The notes: generated from the sequence alone by a model not told the origin. Shown: positions 16,111 through 25,322, counted from the first letter of the stretch. The stretch is DNA of 64,000 nt from Streptomyces sp. NBC_01317 (GCF_035961655.1 NZ_CP108393.1:5813001-5877000), one strand, 5' to 3'. Made by a program: numbers and translations.

Positions 16111-16950
16111 ATGCGCCCCCAGAACCCGCCCCGCGTCCTCTACGTCACCGACCTCGCCTACGAGGCCAAGGGGCGCCGCTACTGCGACGAGGACATCCGG
16201 CTGTCGTCCCGGCTGCGGAGCGACTTCGACCTCGCGCTCTGCCACCCCCTCGACGCCGTACGGCTCATGGGGTCCTTCGACGCCGTCGTGGTGCGCAACA
16301 GCGGGCCCGTGCTGCACTACCAGGCGCAGTACGACCTCTTCCGCGAGCGCGCGGCGGCGGACGGGGTCCTGGTGTACAACCCGCTGACCGGGCGCGCCGA
16401 CATGACCGGCAAGCGGTACCTCGTGGAGCTGAGCGCCGCCGGGTATCCCGTCATCCCGACCGTCGACCGCGCCGAGGACCTCGGCCGGCTGCCCGCCGCC
16501 CCCGCCTACGTGGTCAAGCCCGAGGCGGGCGCGGACTCCATAGGGATGGAGACCGTCCCGGCGGAGCGGCTCGGGGAGATCGCCTTCGGCGGCGTACTGG
16601 TGCAGCCCCTGATCCCGTTCCGCTACGAGGTCTCGTTCTACTTCGTGGACCACGACTTCCAGTACGCGCTCCACGCACCGGACCCGGCGCGGCGCTGGGA
16701 GCTGGTGCCGTACGACGCCACCGCGGACGATCTCGCCTTCGCGCGGCGCTTCGTCGAGTGGAACACGCTGGAGCACGGGATCCAGCGGGTCGATGCCTGC
16801 CGTGCCCCCGAGGGGGAGCTGCTGCTGGTCGAGTTGGAGGATCTCAACCCGTATCTCTCCCTGGAGTCGGTGGACACCGCCACCCAGGACGCGTTCGTCG
16901 CGCGGATGACCGCCTCCCTGCACGATCTCCTGCGGAGCCACACCGCCTGA
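16111..16950 (+). CDS. Stand-alone ATP-grasp domain protein of unknown substrate
   Basis: 279 residues. A pre-ATP-grasp region (RVLYVTDLAYEAKGRRYCDED) is followed by an ATP-grasp fold: DMTGKRYLVELSAAGYPVIP, AYVVKPEAGADSIG (likely ATP lysine and glycine loop), FGGVLVQPLIPFRYEVSFYF, and LLLVELEDLNPYLSLE, where acidic and Asn residues would bind Mg. The pattern resembles glutathione-synthetase-like ligases that join a carboxylate to an amine or thiol. No partner enzyme or peptide is adjacent, and the downstream gene is an unrelated secreted protein, so the substrate is unknown. No clear ribosome site precedes the ATG. Confidence 0.65.
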   Translation: MRPQNPPRVLYVTDLAYEAKGRRYCDEDIRLSSRLRSDFDLALCHPLDAVRLMGSFDAVVVRNSGPVLHYQAQYDLFRERAAADGVLVYNPLTGRADMTGKRYLVELSAAGYPVIPTVDRAEDLGRLPAAPAYVVKPEAGADSIGMETVPAERLGEIAFGGVLVQPLIPFRYEVSFYFVDHDFQYALHAPDPARRWELVPYDATADDLAFARRFVEWNTLEHGIQRVDACRAPEGELLLVELEDLNPYLSLESVDTATQDAFVARMTASLHDLLRSHTA

Positions 16951-17036
16951 GCGTGTTCGCAGGTCCGGGCCCCCAGGGGCCAACTTGGCCGGATTCGGAG
17001 GCCGTTCGGTGGCCGGTCCGGAATTTTGATACGTCC

Positions 17037-17065
17037 TTGACAAATTAATTTCGTGTTGCCAGCAT
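17037..17065 (+). promoter_or_regulatory. Promoter for the secreted ThuA/sugar dehydrogenase gene
   Basis: TTGACA (17037-17042), a 17-bp spacer and CAGCAT (17060-17065), in an AT-rich island of the 258-bp gap before the gene. The -35 is a perfect vegetative consensus and the -10 is weak. The leader would be about 135 nt. Confidence 0.55.
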
Positions 17066-17208
17066 GCAAACGCCTACCGCGGAACCAGGGCTCCCGACAC
17101 CCCACGGACGGACCCCTGCCCCACCCGTAGCACGGCGCGACGGCGCGCGCCCTGCCTGACTGACGCATGTCCCCCCACCGCACGTCAGCACGTCAGGAAG
17201 GAAACACG

Positions 17209-20200
17209 ATGCCCGTACGGCCCCCCGTGTGGTCCAGACTTCTTGTCGCCCTCACCCTCGCGCTCGGCGGCTCGGTCGCCGTCGGCGCCACCGCGACCGC
17301 CCACCCCACCGACCCCGCCGCCGACATCCCCGCCTCCGACTACCAGCAGGTCCAACTCGCAACCGGAGCAGCCGAGTTGGGCGAGGCGATGTCACTCGCC
17401 GTGCTGCCCGACCGGTCGGTCGTCCACACGGCGAGGGACGGTACGGTCCGGCTCACCGACGCCGCGGGCAACACCAAGGTCGCGGGCAAGCTCGACACCT
17501 ACACCCATGACGAGGAAGGTCTCCAAGGCGTCGCGGCCGACCCCGGGTTCGCCGACAACCGCTTCCTCTACCTCTACTACTCGCCCAAGCTGGACACTCC
17601 CGCCGGGGACGCCCCGGTGACCGGCACCGCCGCCGACTTCGCCCCGTTCAAAGGGCACTTGAACCTCTCGCGGTTCACCCTCAAGGCCGACGGCACCCTC
17701 GACGCGGCCAGTGAGAAGGTCGTCCTCGAAGTCGCCAACGACCGGGGCCAGTGCTGCCACGTGGGCGGTGACATCGACTTCGACGCGCAGGGCAACCTCT
17801 ACCTCTCGACCGGCGACGACACCAACCCCTTCGAGTCCCAGGGGTATGCGCCGCTCGACGAACGGGCCGACCGCAACCCGCAGTTCGACGCCCAGCGCTC
17901 CTCCGGGAACACCAACGACCTGCGCGGCAAGGTCCTGCGCATCAAGCCCACCGCCGACGGCGGCTACACCGTGCCGGACGGCAACCTCTTCGCACCGGGC
18001 ACCGCGAACACCCGCCCCGAGATCTACGCGATGGGCTTCCGCAACCCCTTCCGGATATCCGTCGACAAGCCCACCGGCACGGTCTACGTCGGCGACTACG
18101 GCCCCGACGCCGGCGTGACCGACGCGGAGCGCGGGCCCAGCGGCCAGGTCGAGTTCGACCGCCTGACCGGCCCCGGCAACTTCGGGTGGCCGTACTGCAC
18201 GGGGACGAACACCGCCTCGGAGACGTACAGCGAGTACACCTTCCCCAGCGGTCCCTCGGGCGCGAAGTACGACTGCGCGGGCGGCCCCGCCAACAACTCC
18301 CCCCACAACACCGGCCTCGACAAGCTGCCCGCCCCCAAGGCCGCCTGGATCAAGTACGGCGGTGACGCGGGCTCCCCGCCCGAGTTCGGCGGCGGCTCCG
18401 AGTCCCCGATGGGCGGACCCGTATACAACTTCGACGCCGGTCTCGACTCGAATGTGAAGTTCCCCGAGTCCCTCGACGGCCGCTTCTTCGCCGCCGAGTA
18501 CGGCCGCAAGTGGATCAAGCCCATCGAGGTCCACGCCGACGGTTCCCCGGGAGCCATCGACACCTTCCCCTGGACCGGTACGCAGGTGATGGACCAGGCC
18601 TTCGGCCCCGACGGCGCGCTGTACGTCCTCGACTACGGCACCGGCTCCGGCAACCAGGCGCTCTACCGCGTCGAATACCTCGCCGGCAGCAACCGCAACC
18701 CGGTCGCCAAGGCCGCCGCCGACAAGACCTCCGGTCAGGCGCCGCTCGCCGTCGCCTTCTCCTCTGCGGGCAGTTCCGACCCCGAGAGCGGCGCGCTCAC
18801 CTACGCCTGGGACTTCGGCGACGGCGCCACGTCCACGGACGCGAACCCGAGCCACACGTACACGGAGACAGGCACCTTCCGGCCCACGCTCACCGTCAAG
18901 GACCCGGAAGGGCTCACGGGCACCGCGAGCCTCGTGGTGACCGTCGGCAACACCGCCCCCACCGTCAAGCTCGTCACGCCCACCGACGGCGAGCTGTTCT
19001 CCTTCGGCGACACCGTGCCGTTCTCCGTCGAGGGCAGCGACCCCGAGGATGGCCCGATCGACTGCGCCAAGGTCAAGGTGACCTATCTGCTGGGGCACGA
19101 CAGCCACCAGCACCAGATCACCGCCGCCGACGGCTGCACGGGGTCCCTCGTGGTCCCGGCCGACGGCGAGCACGACAGCGCCGCCAACCTGTACGGGGTG
19201 TTCGACGCCGAGTACACCGACGCGGGCGGCCTGACCGCGCACAGCCAGAGCATCCTCCAGCCCCGGCACCGGCAGGCGGAGCACTTCTCGGCGCAGAACG
19301 GCATCGAGGTCGCGGCCCACGGCGGTGCCGAGGGCGGCAACACCGTCGGCTTCACCGACAACGGCGACTGGATCTCCTTCGAGCCGTACGCCCTCGACAA
19401 CGCCGCCACGTTCACCGCCCGGGTCTCCTCCGGCGGTGTCGGCGGGACGATCGAGGTACGGGCCGGGTCGGCCACCGGCACCCTGCTGGGCACGGCGACC
19501 GTCGCACCGACCGGCGGCTGGGACAACTTCGCCGACGTGACGGCGGACCTGACCGACGCACCCTCCGGCTCAACGGAGTTGTTCCTCGTCTTCAAGGGCC
19601 CGACGGGCCAGGGGAACCTCTTCGACGTGGACGCCTTCACGTTCACGACGACGGCGACCACCGAAGCCGATCCGTACCAGGTGCTCGTCTTCTCCAAGAC
19701 GGCCGGATTCCGGCACGACTCGATCCCGGCGGGGATCGCGGCGATCCAGACCCTCGGTGAGGGGAACGGCTTCACCGTCACCGCCACCGAGGACGGCGCG
19801 GCCTTCACCCCGGAGAACCTCGCCGGGTACGAGGCCGTGGTGTTCCTCTCCACGACCGGCGACATGCTCACCGACGCCCAGGAGGACGCGCTCCAGGGGT
19901 ACGTCGACGGGGGAGGCGGTTATGTGGGCGTCCACGCGGCCGCCGACGCCGAGTACGAGTCGCCCGCGTACGGGAAACTCGTCGGCGCCTGGTTCAAGAG
20001 CCACCCGGCCATCCAGCAGGCGACCGTCAAGACCGAGGACAGGACCCATCCCGCGACCTCGCACCTCGACGCCACCTGGTCCCGTACCGACGAGTGGTAC
20101 AACTACCGCACCAATCCGCGCGCGGACGTCACGGTGCTCCAGAGCCTGGACGAAAGCACGTACAGCGGTGGGGAGATGAGCGGGGACCACCCCATCACCT

Positions 20201-20340
20201 GGTACCACCCGCAGGGCGAGGGCCGGTCCTTCTACACCGGGCTGGGCCACACCCAGGAGTCGTACGCCGATCCCCTCTTCCGGCAGTTGCTGCTGGGCGG
20301 GATCCGGTACGCGGCGGGAGAGGCGCCCCTGAAGAACTGA
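17209..20340 (+). CDS. Secreted multidomain protein: sugar dehydrogenase, PKD, CBM and ThuA domains
   Basis: 1043 residues with a Sec signal (SRLLVALTLALGGSVAVGAT, likely cut near ATAHP). Residues about 40-490 form a PQQ-type glucose/sorbosone dehydrogenase propeller (GQCCHVGGDIDFDAQGNLYL, AMGFRNPFRISVD, GNFGWPYCTG). Residues 495-580 are a PKD domain (YAWDFGDGATS). Residues about 581-686 look Ig-like. Residues about 687-813 resemble a CBM6-type carbohydrate-binding module (TDNGDWISFEPY). Residues about 822-1043 are a ThuA domain (LVFSKTAGFRHDSIPAG; GGYVGVHAAADAEY). It would oxidise or bind sugars outside the cell. The ATG at 17209 is chosen for the AGGAAGGAA site just upstream. The gene is monocistronic and closed by a hairpin. 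Confidence 0.85.
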   Translation: MPVRPPVWSRLLVALTLALGGSVAVGATATAHPTDPAADIPASDYQQVQLATGAAELGEAMSLAVLPDRSVVHTARDGTVRLTDAAGNTKVAGKLDTYTHDEEGLQGVAADPGFADNRFLYLYYSPKLDTPAGDAPVTGTAADFAPFKGHLNLSRFTLKADGTLDAASEKVVLEVANDRGQCCHVGGDIDFDAQGNLYLSTGDDTNPFESQGYAPLDERADRNPQFDAQRSSGNTNDLRGKVLRIKPTADGGYTVPDGNLFAPGTANTRPEIYAMGFRNPFRISVDKPTGTVYVGDYGPDAGVTDAERGPSGQVEFDRLTGPGNFGWPYCTGTNTASETYSEYTFPSGPSGAKYDCAGGPANNSPHNTGLDKLPAPKAAWIKYGGDAGSPPEFGGGSESPMGGPVYNFDAGLDSNVKFPESLDGRFFAAEYGRKWIKPIEVHADGSPGAIDTFPWTGTQVMDQAFGPDGALYVLDYGTGSGNQALYRVEYLAGSNRNPVAKAAADKTSGQAPLAVAFSSAGSSDPESGALTYAWDFGDGATSTDANPSHTYTETGTFRPTLTVKDPEGLTGTASLVVTVGNTAPTVKLVTPTDGELFSFGDTVPFSVEGSDPEDGPIDCAKVKVTYLLGHDSHQHQITAADGCTGSLVVPADGEHDSAANLYGVFDAEYTDAGGLTAHSQSILQPRHRQAEHFSAQNGIEVAAHGGAEGGNTVGFTDNGDWISFEPYALDNAATFTARVSSGGVGGTIEVRAGSATGTLLGTATVAPTGGWDNFADVTADLTDAPSGSTELFLVFKGPTGQGNLFDVDAFTFTTTATTEADPYQVLVFSKTAGFRHDSIPAGIAAIQTLGEGNGFTVTATEDGAAFTPENLAGYEAVVFLSTTGDMLTDAQEDALQGYVDGGGGYVGVHAAADAEYESPAYGKLVGAWFKSHPAIQQATVKTEDRTHPATSHLDATWSRTDEWYNYRTNPRADVTVLQSLDESTYSGGEMSGDHPITWYHPQGEGRSFYTGLGHTQESYADPLFRQLLLGGIRYAAGEAPLKN

Positions 20341-20371
20341 CCCGCACATGCTCTGACCCGCACACCCTCCG

Positions 20372-20408
20372 GGGACCGTCCGCCGTGAAGAGACAGGCGG
20401 ACGGTCCC
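20372..20408. terminator. Bidirectional terminator between convergent genes
   Basis: GGGACCGTCCGCC (20372-20384) pairs perfectly with GGCGGACGGTCCC (20396-20408) across an 11-nt loop. It lies between the ThuA gene and the convergent histidine kinase and touches the kinase stop codon. Confidence 0.85.
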
Positions 20409-22027
20409 TAGAGCGTGTCCGTCCGCGCCGCCTGCCACGTCACCGTCGTGCCGCCGCCCCCGCCGTCCTCCCGCGCCCCGTTGTCGGTCACCAGCAGCCG
20501 TACGCCCCCGTGCCCGTCCGGCAGCCGGACCGTCGCGTCCACCTCCACCTCCATCGCCGTCATCCCCTCCCGCCGGTGCGCCGCCGCCAGCGCGCCGCGC
20601 AGCGCCGCCAGGAGCCGCCGCCCCACCGCCTCGTTCACCAGCGTGTCCACCGCGCCCGTGAACCGCACGGACGGCCGGAAGCCGAAGAGGACCGCCGCCC
20701 CGTCCGTCTCGCGCAGTACGCTGCCCCGGACGCTGGTCGGGGCGTCGGCGGGCGGCTGCTGGAGCGCGAAGATCGCGGTCCGTACCTCCTGGATCGTCGA
20801 GTCCAGCTCGTCCACGGCCCGCCCGAGCAGCTCGTCCAGCTCTGTGGTCGCCGCGCGCCGCCGCGTCGACTCCAGCATCATCTCGGTGGCGAAGAGCCGC
20901 TGGACCACCAGATCGTGCAGGTCACGGGCGATCCGGTCACGGTCCTCGTACACCGCCAGCTGTTCCCGGTTGTGCTGGGCGTCCGCCAGCACCAGCGCCA
21001 GCGCGGCCTGCGAGGCGAACTGGGTGGCCAGCAGCTTGTCCTCCGCCGTGTACGGGCGTCCGCCCCGGCGGCGCGGCAGGGCGAGCGTGCCGATCAGCTT
21101 CCCGCCGCTCTGGAGCGGCAGCATCATGCTCGGCCCGAAGCGCGAGCGCACATGGGTGGTCATCCGGGGATCGGTCGCCGAGTCCTCTATGAACACCGGC
21201 TCACCGCCCAGCAGTTGGACCAGGACGGGCGCGCCGGGCGCGATGGTCGTACCGAGAATGCCCGCCGGATCGTTGTCCGTCGACGCCGTGACGATCTCCA
21301 TGCCGCCCTCGGGGGTGGGCAGGAGCACCACCCCGGCGTCGGCGCCGGCGAGGGCGCGGGCCGACTCGGCCACGGTCATCAGGGCGTCGGCCGCGCTCTC
21401 GCCGGTCAGCAGGGCGGTGGTGACGGCGGCGGCGCCCTCGATCCATCGTTCGCGCTGCCGGGCCGTCCCGTACAGCCGCGCGTTGCCGATCGCGATCCCC
21501 GCCTGCGCGGCGAGCACCTGGAGCAGCGCCTCGTCCTCCTCCGTGAAGGGACCGCTCTCCTTGGCCGTCAGGCACAGGCTGCCGAAGATCTCGGTGTCCA
21601 CCTGGATGGAGACCCCGAGGAACCTGCGGTGCTCCGGATCCGAGTGCGGCACCCAGAGCGCGCGCGGATCGGTCGCCATGTCGTCCAGCCGCAGCGGGCG
21701 CGGATCCCGGAACAGCACGCCCAGCAGGCCGGCGCTGCCGCCGGGGATCCGCAGGACGCTCTCGTGCTCCTCCGGGCTCAGGCCGGCCGAGAACAGGTCC
21801 GCGAGCGTGCCGCCGCCGGGGTCCGCCACCGCCAGGAGCCCGTACCGCGCCCCGATCAGCTCCGTGGCGGTGGCGACGATGTGCTGGAGGGTCGCGCGGA
21901 GTTCGAGATCCGTACCGATGCCCAGGACCGCTTCGAGCAGCATGGGCAGCCGGGGCATCGACTCCATGGGGTCGGTGTCCCTGGCGGTGTCCCTGGGGGT
22001 CCCCCCGCCCCCGCCACCCTCACTCAT
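20408..22027 (-). CDS. GAF-domain sensor histidine kinase (HisKA_3 type, degenerate ATPase)
   Basis: 539 residues. Two GAF domains lie at about 20-180 (ELIGARYGLLAVAD) and 200-350. A HisKA_3 dimerisation helix follows with the phospho-acceptor in DRIARDLHDLVVQRLFATEM. The ATPase domain is poor: where a typical N-box Asn is expected there is ALRGALAAAHRREG, a D-box-like VTDNGA is present, the first glycine loop is absent and only GGGGGTTVTW remains. It may autophosphorylate weakly or act as a partner or sensor without kinase activity. It starts 17 nt after the mbl-like gene stop on the same strand, so the two are probably co-transcribed. No response regulator gene is adjacent. Confidence 0.82.
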   Translation of the reverse strand: MSEGGGGGGTPRDTARDTDPMESMPRLPMLLEAVLGIGTDLELRATLQHIVATATELIGARYGLLAVADPGGGTLADLFSAGLSPEEHESVLRIPGGSAGLLGVLFRDPRPLRLDDMATDPRALWVPHSDPEHRRFLGVSIQVDTEIFGSLCLTAKESGPFTEEDEALLQVLAAQAGIAIGNARLYGTARQRERWIEGAAAVTTALLTGESAADALMTVAESARALAGADAGVVLLPTPEGGMEIVTASTDNDPAGILGTTIAPGAPVLVQLLGGEPVFIEDSATDPRMTTHVRSRFGPSMMLPLQSGGKLIGTLALPRRRGGRPYTAEDKLLATQFASQAALALVLADAQHNREQLAVYEDRDRIARDLHDLVVQRLFATEMMLESTRRRAATTELDELLGRAVDELDSTIQEVRTAIFALQQPPADAPTSVRGSVLRETDGAAVLFGFRPSVRFTGAVDTLVNEAVGRRLLAALRGALAAAHRREGMTAMEVEVDATVRLPDGHGGVRLLVTDNGAREDGGGGGTTVTWQAARTDTL

Positions 22028-22044
22028 CGCAACGTCGTTCCACC

Positions 22045-23088
22045 TCAGTGGGCGTCGGCCAGCGGATCCAGGACCATCGGCTGGATCTTGCCCTCCAGCA
22101 TCGCGCCGAGACCGAGCACGGCGCAAATGTCGGGGCGCTCGGCGATGGCGACCGGCATGCCGGTGGCGTTCCTGAGCATCTGGTCGAGGCCCGGCAGCAG
22201 CGCGCTGCCGCCCACCATCATGATCCCGCGGTCGGCGAGGTCGGCCACCAGATCGGGCGGGCAGTCGCGCAGCACCTTGCCGATGCCGTCGACCACGGCG
22301 GTCAGCGGGGAGTAGATCGCGTCCCGTACGGCGGCGGTGTCGACCAGCACCGAGCGGGCGATGCCGGTGGCGACGTCCCGGCCGTGGATCTCGGTGGAGG
22401 TGGGTCCGTCCGGGCTGAGCCCGTTGCCGCTGAGCGCCAGCTGGAGCGGGCGTACGGACTGGCTGGGCAGCATCAGCTCGTGCTGGTGGCGCAGGTGCTG
22501 GATCACCGCGTGGTCGATGGCGTTGCCGCCGACAGGGATGCGCTGGGCGGTGACGATCGCGCCCAGCGAGAGCACCGCGATCTGGGTGGTCGCCGCGCCG
22601 CACACCATGATCATGGTGGCGGTGGGCTGCTCCACGGGCAGCCCGCAGCCGACGGCCGCCGCGATGAGGGTGTCGACCAGCTCGACCCGGCGCGCGCCGA
22701 GGCCGACGAGCGTCTCCACGGCCGCGCGCTGGGCCAGCGGGTCGCTGTCGTGCGGGGTGGACGCGGCGGCGCGCAGCCGGGGCTTGCGGCGCAGCTGGCG
22801 GCGGAGCTTGTCGCCGAGGAGGTGGCGGAGCATCCGCTGGGCCATCTCGACGTCGACGACGGTGCCGCCCCGTACGGGACGCATCACCCGGATGTAGTCG
22901 GGGGTACGGCCGGTCATCTGCTCGGCGAGCGCGCCGACGGCGATGAGAGCGCCGGTGCGGGTGTTCACCGCGGCGACGCTCGGCTCGTCCACGACGAGCC
23001 CGGCTCCCTTCACGAAGACCCGGGTCCTGGCGGCCCCCAGGTCGACGGCGATGTGGCAACGGCGCAACTGCTCAAGACTGACGGTCAC
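22045..23088 (-). CDS. mbl: MreB/Mbl-type actin homologue
   Basis: 347 residues with the MreB layout: phosphate-1 loop IAVDLGAARTRVFVKG, VVDEPSVAAVNTRTG, MRPVRGGTVVDVEMAQRML, the second phosphate loop region MIMVCGAATTQIAVLSLG, and GIMMVGGSALLPGLDQML. MreB-type proteins polymerise at the membrane; in Streptomyces they act in spore-wall synthesis. The GTG at 23088 gives VTVSLEQLRRCHIAVDLGA. By recalled gene order in S. coelicolor this position corresponds to Mbl rather than MreB, which sits with mreCD; none of those partners is here. A GAF histidine kinase follows in the same operon. Confidence 0.75.
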   Translation of the reverse strand: MTVSLEQLRRCHIAVDLGAARTRVFVKGAGLVVDEPSVAAVNTRTGALIAVGALAEQMTGRTPDYIRVMRPVRGGTVVDVEMAQRMLRHLLGDKLRRQLRRKPRLRAAASTPHDSDPLAQRAAVETLVGLGARRVELVDTLIAAAVGCGLPVEQPTATMIMVCGAATTQIAVLSLGAIVTAQRIPVGGNAIDHAVIQHLRHQHELMLPSQSVRPLQLALSGNGLSPDGPTSTEIHGRDVATGIARSVLVDTAAVRDAIYSPLTAVVDGIGKVLRDCPPDLVADLADRGIMMVGGSALLPGLDQMLRNATGMPVAIAERPDICAVLGLGAMLEGKIQPMVLDPLADAH

Positions 23089-23292
23089 CGCGGGATCTCC
23101 CGAGAGCGCTGATCTGATGCACCGGCGGCCGCCGGTCCTGTTCGCATCGTGCGGCCGGGGGGAGCGGGGCGCGCGCTGGGATGAGCCGTCAGGAGTACGG
23201 ACGGTTGACCGGCGGTTGCCCGATGGGGGTACGGAGCTGACGGGACGCCAGGTCCGTGTCGCTGGGCCGCCGTGTCCGTACCGCACGGCCGG

Positions 23293-23856
23293 TCAGCCCC
23301 TCGTCCAGCCCTGGAGCAGCCCCCAGGTGAAATCGGCCACGGCGCCCCCGCCGCCGGGCAGGGTGAACGCCAGCCGGAGGCGGGTCGGCGCGCTGCCCTC
23401 CATCGGCCGGGCCGGCGGAAAGGCCCGCGCGACCTCGTCCACCGTGCACGACCAGGGCCGCAGGTCCTCGGCCGTACGCGGCTCCGGTCCGGCCACCCCC
23501 GGCGCACGGACCAGCCATTCGTTCCATACGGCCCCGCCGGGCCCGGCCATCGCCTCGAAGCGCAGGTCGGGCCAGAGCGGTACGGGCCACTGGAGGGCCT
23601 CGCACTCCAGGTCGCCGGCCTTCCGCGGGAAGGTCCGCTCGGGCGGGCCGAGCACCGAGCGGTAGCGGGAGAGCGTGCCGCGGGCGCGCGGGGAGCGGAC
23701 CATCGCCTGCCAGCGGCGGTTGGCCTCCCGCATGTCGGCCAGGGACGCGCCGAGTTCGCGGCGGGCGTCGTCGACCAGCTCCGGGTGGTGGTCGGCCATT
23801 CTGCGCAGCAGGACGAGCTGGAACTGGAGCGGCCCGAACGGCCCGGTGGACGTCAT
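23293..23856 (-). CDS. Hypothetical protein, 187 residues
   Basis: Begins MTSTGPFGPLQFQLVLLRRM. Residues about 15-50 look helical (DHHPELVDDARRELGASLADM). The rest is mixed with many Trp (WPVPLWPDLRFEA, NEWLVRAP, DFTWGLLQGW) and resembles a compact globular domain. I do not recognise the family and see no catalytic signature, signal peptide or membrane segment. The ATG at 23856 is the first good start after stops upstream. It is on the same strand as mbl but 204 bp away, so probably separate. Confidence 0.6.
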   Translation of the reverse strand: MTSTGPFGPLQFQLVLLRRMADHHPELVDDARRELGASLADMREANRRWQAMVRSPRARGTLSRYRSVLGPPERTFPRKAGDLECEALQWPVPLWPDLRFEAMAGPGGAVWNEWLVRAPGVAGPEPRTAEDLRPWSCTVDEVARAFPPARPMEGSAPTRLRLAFTLPGGGGAVADFTWGLLQGWTRG

Positions 23857-24038
23857 ACGGCCATCCTGCCCGGTACGTTCCGCCGCACCGCGCGGCGCAT
23901 ACCGCCCGTACCGCCTGCCCGGCCCGCCGCGCCACCCGCCCGAATCGGGATGACACACCCGGAACCGTCGACCCCTTACAAGATCTTCACAGCCCGGGTT
24001 CTCCACGGCCCGCCACGGCCGCATAATCTGCGGGCGCC

Positions 24039-24836
24039 ATGGACTACTGCCATCAGTGCCGTCGGCACCTCAACGGCGCACTGACCTGCGCCGGATGCGG
24101 CACCCCCGCCGAGGAGCTGCGGCAGAGCGCCCCCGAACCGCCCGCACCGCGACAGAATCGCTCCCCGGGACAGGACGGCAGGGCCGATCAAGGTCACGAA
24201 GAGTTCGCGGACGCGCCGGAGAGTGAGATCGAGCCCCTCGTGGGCCATCACCCCGACCGCGACCGCTCCGACCGCCGTGAGCGCCCCGACCGCCGCCGCT
24301 CGGCCCCGTCCCGCACCGGACCCCGCAGGGCCCGCGGCAAGCGCGGCCGCAGGATCGTCGTCGGCGTGCTCGCGGTGGTCCTCGCGGCGGGGGCGCTGAG
24401 TCTGGCCCAGCTGGCGCTGGAGCCGCCCGGCGACGACGGCGCCTCCGCGGTCAAGGAGGAGGCGTCCACCGAGTTCGACGGGCGCCCGGACGGCACGGCG
24501 AAGCCGGTGGCGCCCGACGATCCGGGTCCCGCCGCGACCAGCGGTACGGGGAAGGGCGGCTCACCCGGCCCGGACGGCAGCGGGAAGCCGGGCGGCAAGG
24601 AGTCCCCGGACCCCGGCGACTCGGCCACGTCCTCGGAATCCCCGGCTCCCGGCGACACGGAGCCGGCCGACACCGGCGCGCCGGACTCACCGGACCCCTC
24701 GGACTCCGCGTCCGGTCCCGGCACGCCGACGGACCCCTCGGACGGGCCCACGACGGCCGCCCCGACCTCGGCGTCCCCGACGCCCACCCCGGAACCGACC
24801 GAGACCTGCACCCGCATCCTGTGGTGGTGCGCGTAA
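24039..24836 (+). CDS. SCO2400-type zinc-ribbon membrane protein
   Basis: 265 residues. It starts MDYCHQCRRHLNGALTCAGCG: two CxxC pairs (CHQC, CAGC) that would bind one zinc. A basic stretch (RRARGKRGRR) precedes a single membrane segment (IVVGVLAVVLAAGALSLAQL, about 106-125). The rest is an extracytoplasmic Pro/Asp/Ser/Thr-rich tail ending ETCTRILWWCA, with two Cys near the end. The N-terminus would lie in the cytoplasm with the tail crossing the wall. The family is widespread in Streptomyces and has no known function. Its stop is 6 bp from the convergent MarR stop. Confidence 0.8.
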   Translation: MDYCHQCRRHLNGALTCAGCGTPAEELRQSAPEPPAPRQNRSPGQDGRADQGHEEFADAPESEIEPLVGHHPDRDRSDRRERPDRRRSAPSRTGPRRARGKRGRRIVVGVLAVVLAAGALSLAQLALEPPGDDGASAVKEEASTEFDGRPDGTAKPVAPDDPGPAATSGTGKGGSPGPDGSGKPGGKESPDPGDSATSSESPAPGDTEPADTGAPDSPDPSDSASGPGTPTDPSDGPTTAAPTSASPTPTPEPTETCTRILWWCA

Positions 24837-24842
24837 GGCCGG

Positions 24843-25277
24843 TCAGGCCAGGCCCTCGCCCAGCATCCGCTTGAGCAGGTCGCGCAGGACACGCCGCTCG
24901 TCCTCCGACAGCGACGCCAGCGGTTCGCGGGCGAAGTTCAGCGAGTCCCGCAGCCGCGCCGCCGTCTCCAGCCCCTGCGGGGTGGGCGCGGCGAGCTTCA
25001 CCCTGCGGTCGGCCGGGTCCGGCCGGCGTTCCACCAGGTCACGCGCTTCGAGCCGGTCCACGATGCCGGTGACGTTGGACGGCTCGCACTTCAGCTTCTG
25101 CGCGATCCGGCGCATGGGCATGGGCTCCAGGGACAGGAGTCCCAAGACGCGCGCCTGGGCACCCGTGAGGGAGTACTGGGCCGCGGCGTGCTCGTACTCC
25201 TCGTAGTAGCGGGCCACGACGGTGCCGATGAGTTCGACGACTTCGAGGGTCAGCGGGTCTCTGCGGGTGGTGGCCAT
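24843..25277 (-). CDS. MarR-family transcriptional regulator
   Basis: 144 residues with a winged helix: QYSLTGAQARVLGLLSL, MRRIAQKLKCEPSNVTGIVDRLEARDLVERRPDPADRR (split here as the recognition helix and wing), then a C-terminal dimer helix SLSEDERRVLRDLLKRML. It is divergent from an NADP-dependent oxidoreductase and probably controls it and itself, perhaps sensing an electrophile or quinone. Although ohr follows the oxidoreductase, this is not a classical OhrR: the only cysteine is in KLKCEPSN, not the reactive N-terminal Cys of that group. Confidence 0.85.
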   Translation of the reverse strand: MATTRRDPLTLEVVELIGTVVARYYEEYEHAAAQYSLTGAQARVLGLLSLEPMPMRRIAQKLKCEPSNVTGIVDRLEARDLVERRPDPADRRVKLAAPTPQGLETAARLRDSLNFAREPLASLSEDERRVLRDLLKRMLGEGLA

Positions 25278-25292
25278 GGGACCAGCGTACCC

Positions 25293-25322
25293 ATTTGCTT
25301 GACAACATGAAATATCTAGGAG
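25293..25322. promoter_or_regulatory. Shared control region of the MarR and oxidoreductase genes
   Basis: An AT-rich patch in the 120-bp divergent gap includes TTGACA (25299-25304), a possible -35 for the oxidoreductase, inside ATTTGCTTGACAACATGAAA with partial dyad symmetry. A good -10 is not visible at normal spacing. It is the most likely place for MarR binding. Confidence 0.35.

Noticed and set aside
17392..19320. Open frame of over 600 codons antisense to the secreted ThuA protein
   Set aside because: Valine/glycine/arginine-rich shadow sequence; the forward gene has signal peptide, domains and ribosome site.
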